Below, piece by piece: positions 23,886 to 35,484 of a DNA stretch of 64,000 nt. The notes under the pieces were generated by a model. It was not told the origin of the DNA. It saw nothing but the letters and a program-made list of their open reading frames with translations, and did not search any database. Both the position numbers and the translations under genes were made by a program. The stretch is from Mesorhabditis belari (lineage: Eukaryota; Nematoda; Chromadorea; Rhabditida; Rhabditidae): NCBI GenBank assembly GCA_958450365.1, contig CAUEEP010000899.1, positions 248,001 through 312,000 of the forward strand. Direction: 5' to 3'. The stretch's first letter is position 1. Each line of letters starts with the position of its first letter.

Positions 23886-24010
23886 ATATAATTTTCAAAA
23901 CGAAACCTCTAACAATATCGGCTATCCACTTCCATTCGGTGGATGCTCAAATAAAAGCATCGAGATGAAAACGATGAATAAGACTGAGAGAAGTGGGATC
24001 GTTGTCTGGA
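23886..24010 (-). pseudogene. Orphan 7TM-receptor exon relic (sister at 28447-28570)
   Basis: On the minus strand it reads LLSVLFIVFISMLLFEHP followed by NGSG and a stop. The minus strand of 28447-28570 reads SILFIVFISILLFEHPLNGN in the same layout. Both look like one transmembrane exon of a chemoreceptor gene copied twice with no neighbouring exons found. Confidence 0.5.
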
Positions 24011-25090
24011 AGTTTGTCTGGAAGGAATCATATTCCTTTAAGAATCATAGCTTTTTGGTCTATCTAATGGCCTTGGTAGTCAAAATCGTTTAACTGGTTC
24101 AGTTTTAGAAGTTAAAAGCATTTTTACAACCACAATGGATCAATGAAACGATAAAGATCAAATCCAAGCTTCAGTTCCGTTTCAGAAGTTTGACTAACTA
24201 AACATAACTTTTGAAAAATTCTTTTCCGACAATTAATTTCTTTTTATTTTGCTTCTAAACGATGTCGCAAGTGTTCAATTTTCAGCGCTTCAATTGTGCC
24301 TTGGTGTACTCTCAGTACAAATGGATAATCAAAGGTCAGAGATCCTGCAGAACAATTCTTGCAATTTGCTGTATCACTGGACTTAATTAATTATCTTCTA
24401 TTAAGTCTATGGGATAACAATTATTGGCAGATCTTTTCGGTTTCCCTAATTTAAATTGAGAGTTAAATTCCTATTGCTTTTAAGGGACGGCGCGCTTTCT
24501 AAAGCGTGGATGCGCTACCGTACCCCGCACAAAAATTCGCTTTTGCCATTCTTTTCATTTTTCCGCATTTCATGATGGAATCTTTATCCAGCTTTTACGC
24601 CGAGTGCCGCTGAGTTTTCTTCCCCCTTCGTAAAATTGATTATGGTTTTTGTAGCGCGTTTTTAAGGTACTCTCTCTTTTCCCTCGTTCGTTCCCTCTCT
24701 TTTATATTATTTGCCCATAGTTTGTTGTTTAAATTTCTAATACGGTTTTATTTCGTTTTCTTTTCGGCTCCTTCCACTCCATTGTTCTGAATCCGTTCAC
24801 ACATGCCGTATAAACTCAACTTAACCAATTCCTTTTAACTAAGACCCAAATCTAAATAATCTGCCACGGCGCGAGCTTGTTATTTCGTCTTGGGTTTCGT
24901 GTGAAATCATTTTAGAAAAGGATTGTAACGTCTAAATGTGTTAGGTAAGGGAGCTAGTTACTAACTTGGACAAACAGCAGCATTTCTTTGCTTCTTCATT
25001 TTTGCAATATTTTATCCCAGGAATTGCAGTTTTTTTCCTTTGCCAATTTGCCTTATTTTCATCGTCAAACATTTCAGTTATCAGTCAAGA

Positions 25091-27469
25091 ATGTTCACCT
25101 CGACTCAACAAATCTTCAAGTCTTTCAATTGTCCCAAATGTGACACACCATGTGAGTTGATTTTGAACCAAATTAATGAGGCTAACTCAAATCGAACGAT
25201 TTCTAGAGTATTTTCAACATATTTCAAGTAGTACTACAGCGCTTCTGCTTGCTTTCCAAGTATAATCGGCTTTGAGATAGTGTTTGGTGGCTAAAGTACG
25301 TCAGACTAGGCAAATTATCGGCTAGAACCATCAAAAGCCCTTGAAGCTGCTGCATTTAAACGAGCCTGCCAGGAATATCCCAAGAATGCTCCAAACCCAA
25401 AACTTTAAAGCCAGCTTAGGTCAGCCCAAAATTTACCAAATACAGTTTACACTTTAAAACTTTTGAAGTACACAAAATGGGATGTAATTGCTTATTAAAA
25501 ATGATACAAGTTTCTGTCACGCAATTGCATTTTTTAGACTCGAAAACGGCAGGCGCAGAGAATACGCCAACGCAGACTATTTGCCCTTTTCAAGAAATTC
25601 CAGAAATTTGTATGGGATGTTACGAAAAGCAAAGGAAAATCGATCGAAGAATCAATCCAGTGCATCAATGCGGCGAATGGGGTTGTTTTGTTCCCAAGCC
25701 AACTCCATCGTATTACTTAATGGGTAAGATTTTTTTAAACAGTAAAAATCTAGAAGACCTTCTTTAAGAGCTCCTCGCAAGTGGGGCTTTCAAATTGGAT
25801 CAGGAAGGGAAAGGATATGTGCAAACAACCCAATCAATCACAATTCCGGAATGTCCGAGTTGCCAGGAGGAATGTGGGTGATGCTTGGTTTTAAGAAAGC
25901 AATACAAGTTTAGATTCTTTGAGAGATGCCAAAAAAGAGCCATTCACTCTCCATTGTGGACATACGGTGTGTAATGGATGTTTTACCCAAAGGGCCGGTT
26001 TTTCGTTCTTCCCGCACAGATGCGCACTGTGCCAAGCCAATAGTTTTCCGCTAATGGTGGTAAAGACACCGGGGGAAAATCGACTTAAAAGTTCGTTTTG
26101 GAAAGTGACAACTATTAGTAATATTAATACTAAAACATTAATCAATTTAGCCTTTCTGCGAGAACTTGAAGAAAAATCGACGCCAGAAGAAGCTGAAATG
26201 AAAAGCATTTGTGAAGATTGTAGAAAAGAGGTTTGATTGAGATTCTGTTTGAAGGAAAGACTCTTTAGGTGTCTCTCCTCGAAATGTTCCAATGCATGGA
26301 TTGTGGGGATAAAATGGTAAATGAATTTTGATTAAATCATAAAGAGATCACTGCAGTTATGCTCCCGATGTTCTTGCAAGAATCATCGTCTTCATCAGAT
26401 TATCGATCTTGAAGTTGTTGAGGTTGGCACAATTTAAGAGCTTCCTGGAGTAAATTGTACTAACGTTTCTGACGCAGAAACTGTGGCAAGTGACTCGCGA
26501 AACGATCATCCCACAAATTGAGGCCTACAATGCCTGTTTCCCGGAACTCCAATCGAATTTGATCAAGAATTTCAATAAGTGCCAAAAGGTGAAAACTTTG
26601 ATTAGAAAAAGTTGATGAGCCTGTGTTTTCAGAAAATTCTCAGTCGAACCGATCAAGTCGCTTACTTCAATGGGTTTGCAGAAGCAAAGGAGCAACAGAA
26701 GGCTTGCCTGTGAGTTTTAAACGGTCAAATTAATCAAAAAAGAATTGCACATAAAACAAGAACTTTTGATTAGTGTAACTTTTTCCGAGAGTGTGTCAAG
26801 CTAGAGGTTCCACCGCGCACAACGGGTACAACGAAATGTAAAGATTAAAATCGTAGAACGGAGAAATCCAAACAATAACTTTTTTAAGTTGCTACCCGGC
26901 TAGCATAAAAACATTCTTTCATAGAAATCCTTCTACTGGAAAAAAAGTTATTTCAATGAACTTTTACACAGCACAATGCTATTGCATTTTGTCCAATATA
27001 AATGAGATAGATATTAGTTTTATACGGATTTATAAAAAATTCAATAAAACATCGGACAACAATCTAAAAAAATCGAAAAAAAAGGATTTCTTTGAAAGAA
27101 TGTTTTTTATGCTAGCTGGATAGCAACTTAAAAATGATTGTTTGGATTTCTGCATTCTACGATTTTAATTTGGTACTCGATGTGCCCCAGGCCAGGCACA
27201 GGCTAGTGGAACATAACGCCATAGCTATGTTCTCCCACTGTTAACAGGAAATATCCCAAAAGCTTTTTCTATTCTTATTGTTCATTTTGAGAGCATTTGG
27301 CGAGAGATTCGAGACGATTTGCGAGAAATATTTGGGTGAATTGCGGTCATTCAACACCGGTATTGAGGTGAGTGCATTTGACATAGGAAATTGGTTTTTA
27401 AAATTGAGTAAATGGATTTTAATTTCTGTAATTTCTATTCAAAACTCTCAACCTGTTGTTTTCATATAA
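25091..27469 (+). CDS. RING/B-box (TRIM-like) protein R2
   Basis: Exons: 25091-25151, 25538-25723, 25769-25873, 25914-26090, 26151-26230, 26269-26316, 26357-26422, 26478-26588, 26633-26709 and from 27292. The start MFTSTQQIFKSFNCPKCDTP is family-like, unlike R1. It is followed by CMGC and HQCGEWGC, a RING (CPSCQEEY...HCGHTVCNGCF...CALCQ), a B-box-like motif (CMDCGDKM-LCSRC...HRLHQI) and a helical C-terminus (CEKYLGELRSFNTGIE). If the last exon is unspliced it stops at 27467-27469; if GTGAGT at 27368 is a donor, further exons are missing. About 310-350 residues. The last intron carries a 95-bp-arm inverted repeat. RING plus B-box implies ubiquitin-ligase activity; targets unknown. Confidence 0.8.
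26838..27172 (+). repeat. Large inverted repeat in R2 intron
   Basis: The left arm 26838-26932 and right arm 27082-27172 are near-perfect inverse copies (ATTAAAATCGTAGAA, GAAATCCAAACAAT, GCTAGCATAAAAA, ACATTCTTTCA), with a ~150-bp centre. A foldback or MITE-type element without coding capacity. Confidence 0.8.
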
Positions 27470-28018
27470 TCTGAATTCGAAAATGGTCAAAGTGGCAAAA
27501 CTAAACGATTCAGAAGCTCATCGATGACATCAACGAGTCGCCAAAATGAAATGAAAATCTTTGAACTTTCTCTATTCTGACATTTTTCACTCTTACTCAA
27601 GTTTTGTGAATGCAAATTCAATTTCATTTATTTATTTTATTTTTATTTTGAGTGTTTAGAACACTGTTTGTTCACTTTCGCAATTCGCAAGATAAGCAAT
27701 CAACATTTCTCTCAACTTATTATTTCGTTGTGTGTTATTGCCAAGTTTTCCTCTAGTATTATCTTGATTTCTTGCTGATTTTAAGAAATTCATTAATTGC
27801 AAAGAATAAAAATTTGCAAAGAACAATTTATGCTGTAGTTTGAAACAATATGACAATTTGGCAATCAATCAAAGATTGGCCAAGTCTTCGACCAAAAGCG
27901 CCAGCGGTAAAATGGCTGGTAATTTTTGGGAAAGGGTGAAAGGCCTCTAAGTTTTGAATATTTCCTAATTTCCTCTATTCTAAAACATTTATGCTTTGAA
28001 CCAATCACGAGAAAGTGA

Positions 28019-28074
28019 GCACAAATCAACGAACCTTTAAAGGTTTCAATTGTTCACTTTGTCATCGACCGTGT
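28019..28074 (+). pseudogene. First-exon relic of RING family (R3)
   Basis: Reads STNQRTFKGFNCSLCHRP followed by a GTGAG donor, equivalent to R2 exon 1 (STQQIFKSFNCPKCDTP). The start codon is gone and no downstream exons follow. Confidence 0.65.
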
Positions 28075-28739
28075 GAGCGATTTAATTCGAAGAAATCTTG
28101 GATGATTGGATAAACAGACAATAACTAATTGTAAGCAAAAGCCCTAACCTAAACCCTAGGATCAATAAGCCAGGCAAAGCTAGAAGCTAGGTTCAGTCCT
28201 CACAGGGGAATGATCCACACACAAGGTGATAATTTTTTTTGGCGGGACCAGGTTACAAAACAACCTTTTATTTTTTGCTCAAATTCAGAATTGGTCGAGA
28301 AGAGGACCGGCCACTGATACAAGCCTCTTTTGTCTCGTTTTTGAGGTTTGCATACTGAGGAAAGCTGAATAATGAAATTGATGTTACTTTAAAGATTAGA
28401 GCCATGATCATCAACTAGATTTTCTAAAGTTCTACAGATTATTTAGCTGTTGTTATTTTTTAAACCGAAACCTTTAACAAGATCGGCCATCCATTTCCAT
28501 TCAGTGGATGCTCAAATAAAAGAATTGAGATAAAAACGATGAATAAAATGGAGACAAAATGAATTGCCCATGTGCGGAGCCTGGGGCTAAAATTTTTGGG
28601 CTTTTCAGCAAAAAGAACTCAAAAAAATTACGGTAGCCAATATTGTGAAATTGAATAAAACATGAAAGTTGCAAGCCTGAATAATAATATGAATAATATT
28701 AGCTTGATGAATTTACCCTTAATCACTTTTTTGTACTTT

Positions 28740-29000
28740 TTTTAAAAAATAATCATTTAACTGTTTGGCCTACGGTTTGCTTCATTAGAAAGGTTTACTA
28801 TTTTTCTACAAAATAGCATTTAAATTTTATGTAAATGTCTGGTTTTTTATGGGAGCGTGAAGTCAAAAAAAAAAGCGACAACTCGACGACGCAATTTGGC
28901 ACTTTAGTTTACAGAACTTATTTTGGCGTTAATAGAGAAAAGAAAGAGCATAAAAAGTTAGGCTTATGGCCAAATTTTTAGAGCAATCTGTTCGGCCAGT
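28740..29000 (+). repeat. Partial MITE-A copy
   Basis: Shares GGTTTGCTTCATTAGAAAGG and AGTTAGGCTTATGGCCAAATT with the other MITE-A copies. Both termini are lost. Confidence 0.55.
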
Positions 29001-29014
29001 TTCTTTGTAGGACT

Positions 29015-30275
29015 TTTTATCGAATTTTGCTTGGCTGGCTTATTGGTGCCATTGTTGGCTTGTTCCTGGCATTCCAGCAGCTCTCATTTGTGAACTTTCG
29101 AGATGATGAAGACGCTAAGTTTTGGTTTTAATTGACTTATTAAAATAAATCTAGCTAGTTAGTTGCTAATCATAAATCATAAAACCATTGGATCAGATCT
29201 TCCAAATTCGTAGTTGTAAGTAGACAACCAGGAGAACTAGCTCTACTCAAACTCTAATCCAGGTTAACAGCTAAGTTTTATAACACCAATCATTGGCACA
29301 ATCTTAGCTCTTATCAAGGCGATAACAGTTTTTTTTTGCCTTTTTTTAGTTGACGCGGAAAATTTCTGTGCTTCAAAAATCCAAAGGAAGCATATTTGGA
29401 ACATAGAAAAAAATACTAAATACTGGTCATCGGTGCTTTTTTTTTCCTACCATCGGTGCTTTACCACTGATAAGATTGGAAGACAATGTATTCAAAATTT
29501 AAGAAACGGAAAAAAAAGCATTTCATTCATTTTCAAAAGGATTCGAAATTTTTGAATGAATCATTTTGAAAGGTTGAATCCTTTTTCCGTGAGTTTCTTA
29601 AATTTTGAATAGTCCTGAAATTGAAAGTCCTGAAAAACACTTGACACCTTTTTTCGAAATATAATTATTTACGAAGTTAACTTTAAATCGCAGAAAAAAG
29701 AGACTCTTTCAATTTCTTTATTCTGTGACTCATTTTTGAGACAAAACTTTTTTAAAAAGTAGTTTATTGCAGGAGGAAATTAGGCGTCGTTTTTAGGATC
29801 TTGACTGGAAAGCCCACGGGTTGACCATCGAGTCATTGCTAGCGCTATAACGATTTTATGAAAAATAGCTAGCGTGCTTTCAAAAGCCACAAAGGGTTTG
29901 TCTGAAGTCGGTGAATTGCGACAGGTTTACACGAGTTTCTGGCACACAAGTGACGGTGAGTTCTGGTGGATTGACTCTTTTTACGATGATTAAAGTAGCT
30001 TAGTGAATAGTCTACTAGGATCCCAGCCTTTTGACACTGATTTAAAAAACGTCGTTGTTTGCGATTTCCTCGTCAGTGATCAATCGTTAGTCAATAACTT
30101 TTCTGATCTTGCATCAACACTTTTTAATAAAAGTTACTTGAGAGTTTTTTAGGTTTCTCAGCAATCTGAAGAGAATATCGATATTCCTGATGTGCCCGAT
30201 TTTGTCGAACAACACGATGAGTCGGTTCTCAGCATCGCTGTGGATGTGGATGTGATTCCGGAGGCTGAAAAATGA
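29015..30275 (+). CDS. Unrecognised gene, possible membrane protein (partial model)
   Basis: Coding-looking plus-strand segments: 29011-29120 with one hydrophobic stretch (LLGWLIGAIVGLFLAF) then FRDDEDAK; an exon around 29870-29956 (ATKGLSEVGELRQVYTSFWH, donor GTGAGT); an exon around 30021-30088 (GSQPFDTDLKNVVVCDFLV); and a final exon 30154-30275 with an acidic tail (NIDIPDVPDFVEQHDESVL) ending PEAEK and a stop. AATAAA follows at about 30412. Phases of the last junction need a weak GTCAAT donor. I do not recognise the family; the hydrophobic first piece may belong to another gene. Confidence 0.4.
29487..29612. repeat. Short foldback sequence
   Basis: TTCAAAATTTAAGAAACGGA on the left is mirrored by TTTCTTAAATTTTGAA on the right, with inner ATTCATTCA/TGAATGAAT pairs, giving an imperfect hairpin of about 125 bp. 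Confidence 0.55.
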
Positions 30276-30475
30276 CTTGTTCATTGATTGGTTCCTTTCC
30301 TCTAAAGTCTTGTATTTTTTAAATCTTGATTATTTTGTAAATTTGTAAAAGTGTTCTTTTATTCTTTGTGCAAAAATGGGTTTCCTTTTTGGTACTTCTC
30401 TTTTTGTGGATAAATAAATTAAATGTTAAATGATGGCAAGATGGAAAAGATACGAAAAAAAGGGGCACAGAACTA

Positions 30476-30997
30476 TTAGGTTGATGCAAAAGTCTTTTTC
30501 ATTTTTTTCGTCTGCCGTTTCAAGCCAACAAATGCACCAATTAAACTACGGTTGATTTCATTAGAAAAACCAATTATTTTTCTGCAAAATAACATTAAAA
30601 CGGGTTTAAAAATATTTAATGCCTGGATTTTCTTGAGAGTATGAAGTCGGGTAGTCAAAAAGGGCTAACTCGATGATGCGGTTTAGACACCTTAGCTAAA
30701 GAAAACCTATCTTCGTGTCAATAGATAAAAGATAGAGAAAAAAAAGTTTGATATTTCGCCAAAATTTCAGAGAAATTCATTCAGCCAATTTTTCCGTAGA
30801 GTTTTTTATAGATTTTTACGAAAAAGGCGTTTTTCACTCTCGAATTTGCTTGAAAGTGAACCGAAATTGATTTAAAAAGATGCAAATTGAACAAAAAAAA
30901 CACTTTTTTTATAGAGCAAACTATAGATTAATTGGTGAATTTGTTACTTTTTAACAGAAGTACGAAAAAAATGAAAAAGACTTTTGCATCAACCTAA
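30476..30997 (+). repeat. MITE-A, intact 522-bp copy
   Basis: TA-flanked. The terminal repeats TTAGGTTGATGCAAAAGTCT and, inverted, TTAGGTTGATGCAAAAGTCT are identical over at least 20 bp, so this is the youngest copy seen. There is no ORF for a transposase. The mariner-like termini imply mobilisation in trans by a mariner transposase. Confidence 0.9.
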
Positions 30998-31483
30998 TAG
31001 TTTGATTGAAAATCAAAGATATTTTTTACGCGAAAGAAATTCGCTTTCTATCAGTAAAATGGGCATAATTTATTGAAAAAGATGACAACTATTTTGATTG
31101 ATTTAGACGACTTTATTGAATAAATATTTCTTTTTAAAATTCACTCATTGCTTCTCGACCAACCCAATATATTTGTCTTACTAAAGTGTTTTTTATATAC
31201 CTTTTTTGTTGGCCTTCGCTTAATGAGAATTTTAAAGGTTTGGTGAAAGATCAAACAAAATTTGGTGACTCAGTCAATTAAATATTGAATTTTCAGTAAC
31301 CTCAGCAATGGCGCTCTCTGGGCGTTTGGTCGATCCGAGGCTGTATGCAGAGAGCGTTGATTGACGTTTCGTCGACCGACAGCTCAAATTAATACTATTT
31401 ATATTAAAGTATTTTATATGGCATAGCTAAAGAAGTTTTACGCCCAATCATCCTCAATAAACAATTCAATGAAACGTGACCTG

Positions 31484-31565
31484 TACTGTGCTCTACTGTA
31501 CTGTGGTCTACTGTACTGTGCTCTACTGTACTGTGCTCTACTGTACTGTGCTCTACTGTGTTCTA
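31484..31565. repeat. Minisatellite, ~15-bp unit
   Basis: About five tandem copies of a unit close to CTGTGCTCTACTGTA, with one GTGGTC variant. Confidence 0.85.
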
Positions 31566-32270
31566 CAATCATCATTGATGTAGCCATCAGAGTAAGTTAA
31601 TCGTTAGAAAACAAAGAATATTTGAGGAACTGCTGTTTTTGCTCACAAATAAAGCAGTTCCAAGAGGAATTCTTCTAAGTTTGGTGCAACAATCGTTGAG
31701 TTGCTTTTTGAATTGGTTTGAAAGATTTAAAACTTTTAAAAGCTTCTTCTGCTCGAGAAAAGTTCATAAATTATCTCAACTTCATTATTTCAAGTTTAGT
31801 TTGATTGAAGGACCCTTTGAGCTCACCAGAATGCCTCTTTCAACAAGTCAAGCATTGCGCAATTTCCCTTTCTTCTTTTGACTTCTGCGAGTTGCTTCAG
31901 GTTTTGAAAAACGGTTCTGGTCCAGGTTTTCAAATGACATTCAAGAGAAAGATTTTCACTCCATATTTGAGGATAAAAAGCTTTCCCTAACAGGCCGGGT
32001 AGTTCTTGGTATTGCCTATTGATTAGATACTTCGACTATTATAGGTTTTTATATCTTGATTAAAACACCGTGATGATGGATGGCTAGCTTTGTATTCTAA
32101 ACATAAGTTAAGGTATGCACTAGATACCTTTGTCCAATTCTAGAAACAGGGTGGCCCATAATATGTATTACACCTTATATGAAGGCAGATTAAGTCGAAA
32201 ATATGTCAGATTACTTAAAGTTTGTTATAGTTTGATTTTTATAACATTTTTACACTTACCGTAAATCTTC
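31566..32270. other. Intergenic, no gene recognised
   Basis: Two overlapping plus-strand ORFs (31639-31881, 31805-31990) lack motifs. No exon series or transposon ends were recognised here. Confidence 0.35.
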
Positions 32271-32274
32271 TAAA

Positions 32275-32985
32275 ATGCGCCGCGGCGCTTATTTTTTCGA
32301 TCGAGCTCTAGGTGCGGCCCTTTTTAGATGGCGGCGGTTTTTAGAGGGCGGCGCTTATTGTTTCGAATGTACAAGAAATTCTGGAACAAGTATACAAACC
32401 AAAATTTCAGGTTTTTTTTTCAGAAAGTCGTTTTCCACTAAAATTTATTTAAATAACGTACTTTTAACAACATAATATAAAAAACGTAACAAAAAACATG
32501 CCCTTAAAAAACAATTTCTTTAACAAACAAAAATTTATCCTTTGTCAAACATTTAGACGTCATTTTCAACATCATTGAATGATTTGAATGACCAAATTGA
32601 TGAGGTTTCTTCTTCATCGTCCAAGACGTCATTGCTTCTCCAGGCGTCATTGCTTTATCTCACGTCATTGCAAGACGTGGGATACACAGCTTCTCCAGGT
32701 GTTTATGAACAATCCATTCATAAACGACTTTGTCGAGCGTGACGGATCGAAGTGGATGTCCACTACCAGATAACTTTTTTGATCCTTTGTTAGACGTCAT
32801 CAATTTGTTTTCCTGCGATTTCCATTCGCGAATCTGTCGTTCATCAACTCCAAAATGACGTCCTGCCTCCCGATTGCTGGTCCGCTTTGCGTATTCAATC
32901 GCTTCGATTTTGAAAGATACATTGTAGGACTTGAACTTGTGGTAGTAAGTACGGTACTTTTGTGTGCTAGCAGTTTTTCTGGCGC
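32275..32985 (-). mobile_element. Pogo/Tigger-type N-terminal transposase relic
   Basis: On the minus strand about 32985-32690 reads SFKIEAIEYAKRTSNREAGR then FGVDERQIREWKSQENKL, the classic CENP-B/pogo N-terminal helix-turn-helix, then stops. The catalytic domain is missing. GC-rich short repeats at 32275-32360 (GGCGGCG, GGCGCTTATT) may be one terminus. Confidence 0.7.
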
Positions 32986-33209
32986 TACGCCCACACGATA
33001 CGGAGCCGAGTTTGTCTTTTTTATTTGGATTTTACTTGTAAGCATGATATTTATTGGCACCTCTTAGAGGCAATAAATCATATTTTTGAACTTGTTCTTT
33101 TCATAAATTTCGATTTCCACCGATCCGTCCATCCGTTAGTCGAACCAAATAAATTGTGACCAGCCTGGAAAGTTGGAGTTTTTTTTTTTCATTTTATTAT
33201 TTTGTTATA

Positions 33210-33728
33210 TTGGGTTGGTGAATTGAAAACTGCCGGACTTTGAACTAAAATTTATTGAACATAAAACCATGAATTCATTCGAAATAATTTCCATTATTAT
33301 TGACGACTTCTGCCTATTTTACAGGCAATTTGCGGATTCCTCTTTCGTAGTAGGATTTTGGTTTGTGTGTGAGACAAGTGTGAGACTCAAAAATGGAGGA
33401 CTGGAGATGTCCCAGTTTGAGCACTTTCTTCAAAAAAAAATCCATTTTGGTGTCAATAGAAAAGTTGTAGAGAATCAAAAATTAGGCTTATAGCCAAATT
33501 TCCAAAAGATAAACTTAGTAGTTTCGCTTAAAATGCAAGTTTTGTGAAAATTCGTAAATGTCGCATTTCTTGAAAGCCAGTTTTTGAATCGTTCTGAAAA
33601 TTTGGATAGAAGCTTAATTTTTGATTCTCTACAACTTTTCCATTGACACCAAAATGGGTTTCTTTTGAAGAAAGTGCTCAAACTGTCACATATGACAATA
33701 GCCGGCAGTTTTCAATTCACCAACCCAA
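33210..33728 (+). repeat. MITE-B, 519 bp, inserted in a receptor exon
   Basis: TA-flanked. Ends TTGGGTTGGTGAATTGAAAA and the same sequence inverted. The 5' part is ~90% like 62167-62311, and the internal blocks resemble MITE-A (AATTAGGCTTATAGCCAAAT). It has inserted into the last recognisable exon of the minus-strand 7TM gene, adding a stop a few codons past the junction. Confidence 0.85.
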
Positions 33729-34627
33729 TATAATCAGGAAAATTTCTGACCCTTGAAAAAGATGACCACCAGGATAGACCATACAACATCCAATATAAAG
33801 GATAATATCGGAAAAGTATGTAAACCAATTCATAAAACAAACAAAAATGATTGGACAAAATAAGTAATAATAGGTGAGTGGAAGGTTGTTGGCAATGATC
33901 TGAAAGGATATTTTGGTCAAATATAGAAAATAAAGAAATAAATGATGAGCTAAAAAAATAGATCTAATATTTTCATTTAAGCTTGCGAAATCACAAAAAA
34001 CATAAAATCCCTTACTTGAGCCACAAGAAATCGCTCACTCGTTGACTGAATCGATATTTTTGTTTTCTAAACAGAGAATACTCGGATTTTAGTTAGAAAA
34101 AGTCTTTTATTGGTTTTTCTAAATGATCAGGTATGCTTCAAAATTTTCCCACCAAGATTCGATGGATCAATATGAAATCGAGGGAAATTGCCGGCGCCGC
34201 CAAAACCACTCGAATGTTGACTAAAAATTGAACGCTGAAGAAAAATCGAGTTCTTTTTTAGACTGTTTTTATATTGCAGCAGGAGTTTCGTAGCAGCTCC
34301 CAGCAAATGAGGTATGGAAATTTGAATCCATGCATATTTTTCGGCTCGTTTAAAATAGAATCCATCAAATGAAATAGCAAGGAAACGATTCAATGACAAC
34401 GCTGAAAAAGATTAAGAATTAAAGAACTTTTGGCGCGAATCATGGAGACACTGTACTTTTCCCAATACCGCATGCGCTTTTATTTTTCAACCCTTCAAAC
34501 CATTCAAAACTTCAAACTATTCAAAACAAAAATTTGAATTTTTTTAAAAGAGATTTCTGGATGAAACAAATGTTTTAAACACATTGCATAAGAAGAAATT
34601 TATCTATCAAACAAAAATGCCAAATTA

Positions 34628-35323
34628 TTAGGTTGGCAAGAAAGTTCGTGGAAAAAGTTTGCACGGTGATTTCTTAAAAACCAAGCCATCGAAGCCAGTC
34701 TTCCCAGATTTTTTGATAAACTTGACTATATTTCAAAAAGTTTTTGCCAAAAAATATCAGAGTGGGCTTCAGGTAAAAAAATAGGAGATTTCTTCAGCTG
34801 AAGTGACTTGGTCACTTTTTGAGTGACCAGCCTTTAGACAAGTTTTTAATGGGTTAATGGATAGGTAATCAAACCCATTTAAAACCTAAAATCAAGTACT
34901 TAAAAGTGGGAAAATTTGTGATTAAAATAAATTTTATCTAATGCTTTAACTTTTCTGAATGGTCTATTTTAGCAGACACTCAGTGCCAAGAAGATGACAG
35001 CAAAAAATTATTTTTTGAAATAAAGCTTCTCTGTCAAAAATTTTTGGCTAAAAATAGAGATTATAGAGCGTATTGCTCATTTATGCTAGTTGTACCTCAT
35101 AAGGAATCGTTTTTCTGGTGCAAAAAGTGAGCTTGATTTAAGCAGGAAAATCATAATTTTTTTAAAAATCTCTAAAATTTTAAGGGAAAGCTGCAATCGT
35201 TTTTTTACGAGTAATTTCTTGGAGTCGACTTGTAAATAATAGAGCAAAATGTTCTTGAATTGGTGGATTCGTTTTTAAGAAATTCCAGTAAAACTTTTTC
35301 CGAGAACTTTCTTTCCAACCTAA
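34628..35323 (+). repeat. MITE-D, 696 bp
   Basis: TA-flanked. Ends TTAGGTTGGCAAGAAAGTTC and, inverted, TTAGGTTGGAAAGAAAGTTC; the repeats extend over about 35 bp. No ORF for a transposase. Confidence 0.85.
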
Positions 35324-35484
35324 TAACAAAACCGCAACATAAAAACTTGCATGCGAAAGCTTTTCGAATCAGTTGGAATCAACCCATCCACCTTGAAGCA
35401 GCCAATTTGGTCATCTTCGAGTTCATTTGTGTCGATGGTGATCCCACACGTTCTGAAGGACTTTCAATCAGTTCCTTTGGTACA

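Larger units (their letters stand above)
22960..24888 (+). repeat. Segmental duplication, copy B
   Basis: 22960-23590 matches 13965-14560, and 24345-24888 matches 14580-15114. Between them this copy carries about 750 bp absent from copy A: a low-complexity run and a GPCR-exon relic. R2 follows downstream, as R0/R1 follow copy A. Confidence 0.75.

Noticed and set aside
31484..31565. CRISPR-like array
   Set aside because: Simple 15-bp tandem repeat without spacers, in a eukaryotic sequence.
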